From positions 111,928 through 175,927 of the forward strand of contig NZ_SPQT01000020.1 of the NCBI RefSeq assembly GCF_004571025.1: a DNA stretch of 64,000 nucleotides, read 5' to 3'. This document shows positions 24,655 to 32,569 of this stretch, piece by piece; position 1 is the stretch's first letter, and each line of letters begins with the position of its first letter. The notes under the pieces are model-generated. The model made no database searches and was not told the DNA's origin. It worked only from the letters and a program-made list of their open reading frames with translations. Source of the stretch: Bradyrhizobium niftali. Its GTDB lineage: Bacteria > Pseudomonadota > Alphaproteobacteria > Rhizobiales > Xanthobacteraceae. The position numbers and the translations under genes are program-made.

Positions 24655-25422
24655 CTATCTCGGCGCTTGCAGCGCGATCCCGTAGCGACCGTAGATCCGA
24701 TCGATCGTGCCGTCGCTGCGCAGCCGTTCCACCGCTCCGTCGATGGCTTCGCGCAACGCATCATCGGGGCGAATCATGCCGACGGCGACATTCCAGTTGA
24801 GATCGGCCACGCTCTCGTCGCGATCCAGGATCCGGAGTACCTTGTCCGGATGCGTCAGATTGAAATAGCTCGCCGCAGTGGGGGTGACCGCTGCGGCATC
24901 GATCTCATGATTCGACACGGCATCGAGGCTGTCACTCTCGAAGCCGAAGGTCGATGTAGGCACGCGCCGCTGACCAATGATCATGGCCGCGACCGATCCA
25001 ACCTGCACTCCCACTTTGGTGGCCCCGTTGAGGCTTTTGAACGAGCTGAGCGTGCTGGATGACGGCACCGCGAGCGCGACGCCTGTGCGATAGTACGGTT
25101 TCGATATCCTCAGGCGGGTTTCGCCTTGCGCTTCGCGATCAGCGATGACGTCCAGAAGAATGTCGCAGCCGGCACTGCGCATCTGGTACTGCGTGATGAT
25201 CCAGTCGAGCCGCAGCGAGACACCGAGCTCGCGTGCCAGCGCCTGACCGAGCTCGACCTGAAAGCCGGGCGGATCGCCCGCCTTGCGCGCAAAGGGAAGC
25301 GAGTTGGGATGCGCGCACAGCCCGATCGCGCCGCTCGAGCGGATCGCGTCCAGGGTTCGCGCCTGCGCCGGTCCGGATAGCCCGATGGCGGCAACGGCAA
25401 TGAGCGGGACAAATGCCTTCAT
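24655..25422 (-). CDS. XoxJ-like periplasmic binding protein
   Basis: Solute-binding protein family 3, 255 aa. Signal peptide (MKAFVPLIAVAAIGLSGPAQ), then the typical start LDAIRSSGAIGLCAHPNSLP and GFQVELGQALARELGV, a NHEIDAAAVTP ligand loop and RSDGTIDRIYGRYGI at the end. It is last in an order PQQ dehydrogenase - cytochrome c - binding protein, as in xoxF-xoxG-xoxJ; XoxJ is thought to assist the dehydrogenase or its assembly rather than an ABC importer. No permease is nearby, which supports this. Confidence 0.8.
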   Translation of the reverse strand: MKAFVPLIAVAAIGLSGPAQARTLDAIRSSGAIGLCAHPNSLPFARKAGDPPGFQVELGQALARELGVSLRLDWIITQYQMRSAGCDILLDVIADREAQGETRLRISKPYYRTGVALAVPSSSTLSSFKSLNGATKVGVQVGSVAAMIIGQRRVPTSTFGFESDSLDAVSNHEIDAAAVTPTAASYFNLTHPDKVLRILDRDESVADLNWNVAVGMIRPDDALREAIDGAVERLRSDGTIDRIYGRYGIALQAPR

Positions 25423-25458
25423 TCGGCGTTCTCATCTGAATGGATCGCGCCGTGCGCT

Positions 25459-25800
25459 TCAGCCCGCGCGCGGTTTCAAGGCGCGGATGTATTTGACGAT
25501 CTGGTCGATCTGGGTGTCGGTGAAGGCGCCGTCGAATGCCGGCATCGCCCCTTGCTTGCCGTGCTTGATGCGGTCGCGAATGAAGTCGTCGTCGCGCGGC
25601 GAGTTCATCAGCTGCGGCCCCTTGCCGGGCGCCCGGCCACCGTCGGAGTGGCAGAAGCCGCAAGTTCCCGCGAACACCGGTTCGACCTCGAACGACCCGT
25701 TCTCGGGCGCGGGCGTGGCGGATTGTGCTTGAGCCATCACAGCGCACAGCAACGCGGCACCCAGTCCCGCAGGAATCGTTTTCAAATGCAGTCTCAACAC
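25459..25800 (-). CDS. Cytochrome c (XoxG-like) partner of PQQ dehydrogenase
   Basis: It is 113 aa, single heme. Signal peptide (about 1-25), heme site CGFCH at about residues 47-51 and probable distal Met in GAMPAFDGAF; the end TQIDQIVKYIRALKP is the usual c-type helix. Start GTG at 25800 with GGAG 5 nt upstream; an in-frame TTG follows. It would accept electrons from the PQQ enzyme encoded directly upstream. Confidence 0.88.
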   Translation of the reverse strand: MLRLHLKTIPAGLGAALLCAVMAQAQSATPAPENGSFEVEPVFAGTCGFCHSDGGRAPGKGPQLMNSPRDDDFIRDRIKHGKQGAMPAFDGAFTDTQIDQIVKYIRALKPRAG

Positions 25801-25890
25801 GTCCGCTCCATTCCTGAAATCACGCGTCGCAGCTTCGATCGGTCATGGTGTGGGCTTGCGTCCACTCCATGACCGAACGTTTGCGGCAGA

Positions 25891-27609
25891 CTATTTCAGG
25901 CTGAAGACGATGAGCGCGCCGTCGTCACGCGGCATGCTCTTGTAGGCGCCGCCGAAGTTTGGCGCATATTCATCCGCAAGCATCCCGCCGAAGCCTGCGG
26001 CCACTGCGATATATTGCTTGCCCCCGACGGAGTAGCTGACGATGCCGCCTTGATGGCCGGTGCCATTGTTGTGTTTCCACAGCTCGGCGCCGGTTTCGGC
26101 ATCGTAGGCGTGAAGGACGCCGCGGGAGTCGGGCACGAACACGAGATTGCCCGCGGTCGACAGTACGCTCCCAAGCGGCGGCTCAGGATAGCGGACCTCC
26201 CATTTCTTCGCTCCCGTTATCGGATCGCGCGCGTCAAGATGTCCGTAGATCTCGCCGCCCGGAGGAGGCGCCATCTTGAAGTCGGCGCCGATGTTGAGCT
26301 GGACCTGCGGCGCGGTGACCGGCGTCGTCTTCTGGACTTCCAGTGTCATGCACCATTCCTGGCCGAGCTTGTAGTAGAGACCGGTCTTCGGGCTGTATGA
26401 GCCGGCATTCCAGCTGATGCCGCCGCCGATGAATGGACACAACGGCGGTTCGGCGACTTTCCCGGCCGCGAAATCGCGTCGACCGATCAGCGCGCCGGTC
26501 TTGGGATCGATATCCTTGACGAAGTTGATGTTCTCAACCAGCCGCCAGACGTTCTTCACGCCGAGATTGCGGTCGTAGACGAAGACGAAGCCGCCCTTGT
26601 TCGGATGAACCACGTATTTCTGGCCGTCGCGTTCGAGCATCACGAACTCGCCGACGGCGCTGTCGAAGTCCCAGGCGTCGTGCGGCAGTTCCTGATGGTA
26701 GGATTTCAGCTTTCCGGTATCGATATCGAGAGCGATGACAGAACTCGTATAGAGATTGTCGCCGGGACGCGCGCCTTGCGTCTTGTAGTCGGAGCCCGAC
26801 CAATCATAGAGCGGCGCCGGGTTCGCGGTGCCCCACAGGATGGTGTTGGTCTCGGAATCGTAGGTCCCCGGCATCCAGCCGCCGCCACCACCGGTCCGCC
26901 AGGAATCGTTGCCCCAGGTTTTCATGGCCTCGTCGGTGCCTGCGACCGTCAGGAACTCCCACTTCTTCTTTCCGGTGGTGGCATCAAGCGCGAAGATCGG
27001 GCCGCGGCCCGGCCATTCGCCACCTTGCGAGCCGATGATCACGCTCCCTTTCGCGTAAAGCGGTGCGCCGGTGAAACCGACCGTGAGCTTCTGCGAATCG
27101 ATCAGCCTGGTCTCCCAGAGGACCTTTCCCGTCTTCGAATCCAGCCCGAAGACACGACCGTCCATCGTGCCGACGAAGACCTTGCCTTCACCGAGGGCTA
27201 CGCCGCGATTGTAGGGCGAGTGGGTCTGCCGGCTGATGAGCGCCTCATCGAGCTCCGGAAAGAACGACCAGATGACCTCGCCCGTCGCGCCGTTCAGCGC
27301 AAAGACCCGGCTGTAAGAACCCGAGTAATAGAGCACGCCATCGGCCACGAGCGGCATCGACTGCAGGCCGCGCGTCGATCGTCCGGGAATGTGCATCCAG
27401 GCTACGCCCAGATTGCCGATGGTGTTGGCATTGATCTGCGCGAGCGGGCTGTAGTGATGGGATTTGTATGAACCGTGATAGGTGAGCCAATCGTTCTGAC
27501 CGGCGGCCTCGATCCGGGCCGTATCCACCGATTGAGCAAACGCCGCCGACGCCGCAAATGTCGCGCCGACAAGAACAGGTAAACCTGAGCTAAGCCACTG
27601 CTTCCTCAT
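25891..27609 (-). CDS. PQQ-dependent alcohol dehydrogenase, lanthanide-type
   Basis: Periplasmic quinoprotein of the methanol/ethanol dehydrogenase family, 572 aa, with signal peptide and an eight-bladed propeller. From the ATG at 27609 (GGAGG 8 nt upstream): E198 in GGEWPGRG and N263 in WGTANPAP as metal ligands, and the catalytic Asp314 followed by Asp316 in HDAWDFDS. The Asp-x-Asp pair is the signature of lanthanide-dependent (XoxF/ExaF-type) enzymes; calcium enzymes have a small residue at the second place. The vicinal Cys-Cys that normally lies just before the NRGVA motif is replaced by Thr129-His130. It has no C-terminal heme domain. The substrate alcohol is unknown. Confidence 0.92.
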   Translation of the reverse strand: MRKQWLSSGLPVLVGATFAASAAFAQSVDTARIEAAGQNDWLTYHGSYKSHHYSPLAQINANTIGNLGVAWMHIPGRSTRGLQSMPLVADGVLYYSGSYSRVFALNGATGEVIWSFFPELDEALISRQTHSPYNRGVALGEGKVFVGTMDGRVFGLDSKTGKVLWETRLIDSQKLTVGFTGAPLYAKGSVIIGSQGGEWPGRGPIFALDATTGKKKWEFLTVAGTDEAMKTWGNDSWRTGGGGGWMPGTYDSETNTILWGTANPAPLYDWSGSDYKTQGARPGDNLYTSSVIALDIDTGKLKSYHQELPHDAWDFDSAVGEFVMLERDGQKYVVHPNKGGFVFVYDRNLGVKNVWRLVENINFVKDIDPKTGALIGRRDFAAGKVAEPPLCPFIGGGISWNAGSYSPKTGLYYKLGQEWCMTLEVQKTTPVTAPQVQLNIGADFKMAPPPGGEIYGHLDARDPITGAKKWEVRYPEPPLGSVLSTAGNLVFVPDSRGVLHAYDAETGAELWKHNNGTGHQGGIVSYSVGGKQYIAVAAGFGGMLADEYAPNFGGAYKSMPRDDGALIVFSLK

Positions 27610-27939
27610 ATGCACTTCCTCCCGCTTCTGTGTGATTGCGTCTTATGAGCGCCGCCGCGAGGGACGTTTGCAGTTCAGTGCGCGTCGATCGTTTTCCGTC
27701 GAAGATGAGCTGCCAACAGATGTCTCCCTCTCTCGGCGCATGTCGCCAAAGGAGCTACGTTCACTGGAGTGGTTGCTATTGCACTTCTGCTCGCCGTCGC
27801 AGAGTACGCCGGATCATTGGCAGTGCAAAGACGGAATGCACCCACGGCGTGAACTTGACGCACGAGGAAAATTGAAACGGCAGCCGCACTGACCGTTTCG
27901 TCCCAATCGACAAATCTTCAAGGCCGGGGCGGCGCGACT
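27610..27939. other. Intergenic region upstream of the PQQ dehydrogenase gene
   Basis: About 330 bp with no supported gene. It should contain the promoter of the PQQ dehydrogenase operon. No sigma-54 or clear palindromic site was recognised by eye. Confidence 0.4.
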
Positions 27940-29244
27940 CTATCCGTACAGCACCCGCGGCAGGATCGTGACGATCCCGGGCCACAGCGTCAGCAGCAGC
28001 ACGAAGCCGATCATGATCATCAGATAGGGCAGCGTGACGCGCGCGATGTAGCCAAGGCCATCTTCGGTCAGGCCCTGGATCACGAACAGGTTGAAGCCGA
28101 CCGGCGGGGTGATCTGCGCCATCTCGACCGCGAGCACGAGGAAGATGCCGAACCAGATCTCGTCGAAACCTGCGCCCTTCACGATCGGCAGCACGATCGG
28201 CAGCGTCATCACGATCATCGAGAAGCCGTCGAGGAAGCAGCCGAGGATGAGATAGAAGACGATCAGCGCCACGATCAGCATGAAGGGCGACAGGCCGAGG
28301 CCCTTGACGAAGGCGGCCACCGCCTGAGGAATGCCGAGGAATGCTGCGGCGTTGCCGAGGATGGACGCCCCCAGCACGATCAGCGCGATCATCGAGCAGG
28401 TCACGACCGACCCGATCAGCACGTCGCGGATCACCTGCTGCGACATCGAGCCTTGCGCCCAGGCCACCAGCCCCGCCCCGAGCACGCCGACGGCGGCGGC
28501 CTCCGACGGCGTCGCGAGGCCGCCATACATCGAGCCGAGCACGCAGGCGATCAGGAACAGCGCCGGCGCGAGGTCCTTCAGCGCGGCGAAGCGTTCGCCC
28601 CACGGCACCTGCGAGAGCTTTGCTTCCGTCTCCGGCACCATGGAGGGCTTGAGCGTCGTGTGCAGCATCACCCAGCCCATGAAGGTGGCGGCGAGCAGCA
28701 GGCCGGGCAGCACGCCCGCCGTAAAGAGCTTGAGAATGGAAACGTCGCCGAGCACGCCGTAGATGATCATGATGTTGGACGGCGGGATCAGGAAGCCGAG
28801 CGTGCCTGCGCCGGCGAGCGAGCCGATCGCGATGTCGCGCGAATAGCCGCGGCGCAAGAGCTCGTTGAGTGACATGCGGCCGATCACCTGCGTGGTCGCC
28901 GCGGACGAGCCCGAGATCGCCGCGAAGATGGTGCAGCCGATCACGTTCACATGCAGCAGCCGGCCCGGCAGAAGCCCGGCCCAGGGCGCAAGTCCCTGGA
29001 ACAGCGAGCGCGACAGGCGGGTGCGAAACAGCAGCTCGCCCATCAGGATGAACAGCGGCAGCGCCAGCAGCTCCTGCGTCGTCAGGATGTTCCAGGCGTA
29101 TTGCGGCAACAGCTTGTCGAGCGGGATCGAGCGGAACATCGCCAGCAGCAGCGTTGCGGTGAGCGCGAGCGTGAGGCCGATCCACACGCCGCATGCCAGC
29201 AGTGCAAACAGGATCGCGAACAGGGCAACGACTTCGATGGTCAT
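27940..29244 (-). CDS. TRAP transporter large permease DctM
   Basis: Large subunit of a tripartite ATP-independent periplasmic transporter, 434 aa, with about 12 membrane segments. Family motifs: ALPLFILMGELLFRTRLSRS, AAISGSSAATTQVIGRMS, LGFLIPPSNIMIIYGVLGDV, and ITPPVGFNLFVIQGL near the end. It imports its substrate with a Na+ or H+ gradient. Last gene of hyuA-hyuB-dctP-dctQ-dctM. Confidence 0.92.
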   Translation of the reverse strand: MTIEVVALFAILFALLACGVWIGLTLALTATLLLAMFRSIPLDKLLPQYAWNILTTQELLALPLFILMGELLFRTRLSRSLFQGLAPWAGLLPGRLLHVNVIGCTIFAAISGSSAATTQVIGRMSLNELLRRGYSRDIAIGSLAGAGTLGFLIPPSNIMIIYGVLGDVSILKLFTAGVLPGLLLAATFMGWVMLHTTLKPSMVPETEAKLSQVPWGERFAALKDLAPALFLIACVLGSMYGGLATPSEAAAVGVLGAGLVAWAQGSMSQQVIRDVLIGSVVTCSMIALIVLGASILGNAAAFLGIPQAVAAFVKGLGLSPFMLIVALIVFYLILGCFLDGFSMIVMTLPIVLPIVKGAGFDEIWFGIFLVLAVEMAQITPPVGFNLFVIQGLTEDGLGYIARVTLPYLMIMIGFVLLLTLWPGIVTILPRVLYG

Positions 29245-29275
29245 GCGATCTTGAATCCGTTGGCGGGCAAGGCGG

Positions 29276-29869
29276 TCATTCGACGGGGGAGGCCTTCATG
29301 CGGTGATCCTCCAGCGGCAGGCCGAGCGCGGCCTGGATCGCGCGCGCCAGGAACTGGAGCGTGAGCAGCAGCATGCCGAAGGTGACGACGGCTTCCGGAA
29401 ACCACAGCGGCGTGTCGCTCGAGGTCGAGACCTGGCCGCGCACATAGGCGCCGAAGGCGAACTTCGCCATCGCGGAGGTCAGGAACGCCATGAAGGCGAA
29501 GCCGGCCGCTGCGGAGAGGATCTCGAGCGCGCGCTGCACCGGCGCCGGCGCGTTCTTCAGGAGCAGCACGACGCGGATGTGGCCGCCGACGCGCAGGGTC
29601 ATGGCGGCGCCGAAGGTGAACGACGCCGCCATCAGGTAGGAGGAATATTCCCACGCGATCGAGATGGTCGGCGGGAAGAACGGCAGGAAGTTCGAGAGGA
29701 AGCGGGTTGCGACCTCGCATAGCATCAACAGCGTCAGCGTGAGCAGACAGCCGCCGCCGATCCAGCCGTCGAGCCGGCCGAGACGGTCGATGCCGTCGAG
29801 CAGGATGCGCAGCGGCGCCGGCGCCGCTGCATTGAGGCTCTGCGGAGCTGCGGGAAGGACGCTCGTCAC
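29276..29869 (-). CDS. TRAP transporter small permease DctQ
   Basis: It is 197 aa with four membrane segments (about 38-58, 75-93, 116-135 and 158-178), as in DctQ/YiaM. The usual WEYSSYLM segment is visible. Start GTG at 29869. It works with DctM (31 bp downstream) and the binding protein DctP (10 bp upstream). Confidence 0.88.
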   Translation of the reverse strand: MTSVLPAAPQSLNAAAPAPLRILLDGIDRLGRLDGWIGGGCLLTLTLLMLCEVATRFLSNFLPFFPPTISIAWEYSSYLMAASFTFGAAMTLRVGGHIRVVLLLKNAPAPVQRALEILSAAAGFAFMAFLTSAMAKFAFGAYVRGQVSTSSDTPLWFPEAVVTFGMLLLTLQFLARAIQAALGLPLEDHRMKASPVE

Positions 29870-29879
29870 AACCTCGTCC

Positions 29880-30878
29880 TCAGCGCTTCATTTCGGCGAG
29901 ATAGGCCCGCACCGGCTTGTCGGCCGCCGGCACACGCTTGAGGAAGGCGTCGAGCTGCGGCGCGGTCTTGCTGCGGATGTCGCTTATCATCGCATCCGAG
30001 ACCGGGATCACCTCCATGCCGCCTTCCTTGAGGCGGTTGAGGCTGTCGGCGTCGGCCTTGAGCGAGTTCGCCCAGAAACCCGGCTCCATCTTGGCGGCAA
30101 CGCCGGAGACGAGTTGCTGTTGATCCGCACTGAGCGCCTTCCACGAGTCGAGATTGACCGTGAGCATCTGCGACGACCAGACGTGGTTGGTCGGGTAGAT
30201 GTACTTCAGAAATTCCCAGAACTTGCCGTCGACACCGGACACCGCCGAGGTCGAGACGCCAGACACCGCACCGGACGCCAGCGCGGGGATCGTCTCGCCC
30301 CAGGGGATCATCACCGGCGCCATGCCGACCACGGCCAGCATGTCGACGGCGTTCTTGTCGGGCACGCGGATCTTGATGTTCTTCAGGCCCTCGACGTCGG
30401 CGACCTTGACCTTGAGATGCAGGTACTGCGTCGGCCACGGCACAATGTAGAGGATCTTCTGGTTGTTGCGCGCGGCGACCTTCTCGTATTCGGGCCGCAC
30501 ATATTTGTGCAGCACCTTGAGCTCGTCCATCGAGCCGCACAGGAACGGGATGCTCTCGACGCCCATGAAGGGCTCGTCGCCGACCTGCTGGATGTTGAGA
30601 ACGTCGGCGAGCGGCACGAGGCCATCGCGCACGGCGCGCAGGTGCTCGGGGCCCTTGAAGCCGAGCTGGCCGCCGGCCTTCACGGTGATGTTGACCGTGC
30701 CGCCGGTCTGCTTCTTCACTTCCTCGGCGAAGGCCATCGCATTCTGGGTGTGGAAGTTGCCGTCGGGCCAGACCGTCGACATGTCCCAGCTTGTCGTTGC
30801 CGCCCGCGCGCGGGTCGAGATCTGGCCGGCGGCGAGCAGCGTCGCGGCGCCCGCGGTGAAGTTCCGTCGCGTGATCAT
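29880..30878 (-). CDS. TRAP transporter substrate-binding protein DctP
   Basis: It is 332 aa. Twin-arginine signal (MITRRNFTAG ... STRARA). DctP fold with NAMAFAEEVKKQTGGTVNIT, KNIKIRVPDKNAVDMLAVVG (the conserved Arg binds a carboxylate in many DctP proteins) and GVSTSAVSGVDGKFWEFLKY. The substrate is probably a carboxylate; the hyuA/hyuB genes just upstream suggest 5-oxoproline, hydantoin or a related cyclic amide. GGAGGGG precedes the ATG. Confidence 0.9.
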   Translation of the reverse strand: MITRRNFTAGAATLLAAGQISTRARAATTSWDMSTVWPDGNFHTQNAMAFAEEVKKQTGGTVNITVKAGGQLGFKGPEHLRAVRDGLVPLADVLNIQQVGDEPFMGVESIPFLCGSMDELKVLHKYVRPEYEKVAARNNQKILYIVPWPTQYLHLKVKVADVEGLKNIKIRVPDKNAVDMLAVVGMAPVMIPWGETIPALASGAVSGVSTSAVSGVDGKFWEFLKYIYPTNHVWSSQMLTVNLDSWKALSADQQQLVSGVAAKMEPGFWANSLKADADSLNRLKEGGMEVIPVSDAMISDIRSKTAPQLDAFLKRVPAADKPVRAYLAEMKR

Positions 30879-30908
30879 TGAGCCCCTCCGTTCACGACGC
30901 CTGACGCG

Positions 30909-32567
30909 TCACCGCGTGTACCCATAAACTGCAACCGCGTTGTCCGCCGACACGAGGCCGCTTTCGATGTCGCCATTGACGGCCGAGCGTGCCCGCTCGG
31001 TCGGATCGCCGATGCCGGCGCCGCCGGGCGTCAGCACCACCAGACGGTCGTCCGGCGGCACCTGCTGAAAGCCCTTGCCACGCAGCTTCTTGCCGGATTT
31101 GAGACCGACATAGCCGGCCTCGCCGTTCCGGCCGCCGTCGCGGCCACGCGGCGGATGATCGATGCGGTCGAACGCCGCCAGAATGTCGAACGGCGCATCG
31201 ACGCCGCTGCCGACCTCGATGATCTGACCAAGGCCGCCGCGGGTACGCCCTGCCCCGCCGGAATCCGGGCGCAGCTCCTTGCGCCAGAAGATCAGCGGCG
31301 TCTGTGTTTCCGCGATCTCGACCGGCGTGCCGCGCACGCCGCTGGGATAGGCGGTGGCCGACAGGCCGTCCTTGCCGAAGCGCGCGCCGGTGCCGCCATT
31401 GCTGGTGACCGCCATCGAGAACCCGTAATTGCCGCCGACGCCACTTCGCGTCTGTCCGCGCACGTTGAGATTCCACAGGCACGAGGTGCCTTCCGCCGGC
31501 ACGCGCTCGGGAATGATCTGGCGCAGGCAGCCGAACACCACGTCGGGGAGCATCTGGCCGATGATGTGGCGCGAGGCGACGGGCGCGGGCTTCGGCGCAT
31601 TGAGGATCGCGCCGGCAGGTGCCGACACTGTCAGCGGCGACAGCGAGCCGGCATTGTTCGGGATCTGCGAGGCGACGACACAGCCGAGGCCGAACACGGT
31701 GTAGGCCGTGGTGTAGGACAACGGCACGTTGATGCCGAACTTCGAGGCGGTCGAAGTGCCGTCGAAATCGACGTGAATGCCCGCATCCGAGATCGTCAGC
31801 GTCGCGGCCAGCGTCACTGGCGCGTCGTAGCCGTCAACGACCATGGTGTTGCGCCAGCTGCCCTTCGGCAGCTTGGCGATCTCGGCCAGCACGGCCTCGC
31901 GCGAGCGTTCGCAGATGTAGTCGCCGAGCTCGTCGAGCGTGTCGATGCCGAACTCGGTCATCATCTCGACCAGGCGCTCGCAGCCGACGTCGTTGCAGCC
32001 GGCGAGCGAATAGGTGTCGCCCTCGGTGTCGATCGGCAGCCGCGTGTTGGTGCGGATCATCGCCATCAGCGTCTCGTTGACGACGCCCCGGTCGATCAGC
32101 TTCAGCATCGGGATGTAGAGCCCCTCCATGAACACGTCGGTGGCGTCAGGCCCGAAGCCGATGCCGCCGATGTCCATGAGATGGCTGGTGCAGGAGAATA
32201 GCGCGACCGGCTTGCCGTCCTTGAAGCAGGGCGTGGTGACGACGAAATCGTTGAGGTGGCCGGTGCCCATCCAGGGATCGTTGGTGATGTAGGCATCGCC
32301 CTCCTTCATCGTCTCGATCGGGAAGTGGTCGATGAAGTGCTTGACCGATTCCGCCATCGAGTTGACGTGACCGGGCGTGCCGGTGACCGCCTGCGCCAGC
32401 ATCCGCCCCTTGAGGTCGAATACGCCGGCCGAGAGATCGCCGCATTCGCGCACGATCGGGCTGAAGGCGGTGCGGAGCAGCACTTGCGCCTGCTCCTCGA
32501 CCACGGCGATCAGCCGGTGCCACATGATCTGAAGGTCGATCAGGCTCGCGCCATTTGCCTTGCTCAT
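30909..32567 (-). CDS. Hydantoinase/oxoprolinase subunit B (HyuB family)
   Basis: It is 552 aa, family length. Visible: SPIVRECGDLSAGVFD, NDPWMGTGHLNDFVVTTPCF, HLMDIGGIGFGPDATDVF, the metal-binding loop, and RGGLGQIIEVGSGVDAPF with GRDGGRNGEAGYVG near the end. It functions with HyuA (2 bp upstream) in ATP-dependent opening of cyclic amides such as 5-oxoproline or hydantoin, or in carboxylase-type reactions. The exact reaction is unresolved within this superfamily. Confidence 0.92.
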   Translation of the reverse strand: MSKANGASLIDLQIMWHRLIAVVEEQAQVLLRTAFSPIVRECGDLSAGVFDLKGRMLAQAVTGTPGHVNSMAESVKHFIDHFPIETMKEGDAYITNDPWMGTGHLNDFVVTTPCFKDGKPVALFSCTSHLMDIGGIGFGPDATDVFMEGLYIPMLKLIDRGVVNETLMAMIRTNTRLPIDTEGDTYSLAGCNDVGCERLVEMMTEFGIDTLDELGDYICERSREAVLAEIAKLPKGSWRNTMVVDGYDAPVTLAATLTISDAGIHVDFDGTSTASKFGINVPLSYTTAYTVFGLGCVVASQIPNNAGSLSPLTVSAPAGAILNAPKPAPVASRHIIGQMLPDVVFGCLRQIIPERVPAEGTSCLWNLNVRGQTRSGVGGNYGFSMAVTSNGGTGARFGKDGLSATAYPSGVRGTPVEIAETQTPLIFWRKELRPDSGGAGRTRGGLGQIIEVGSGVDAPFDILAAFDRIDHPPRGRDGGRNGEAGYVGLKSGKKLRGKGFQQVPPDDRLVVLTPGGAGIGDPTERARSAVNGDIESGLVSADNAVAVYGYTR

Positions 32568-32569
32568 GA

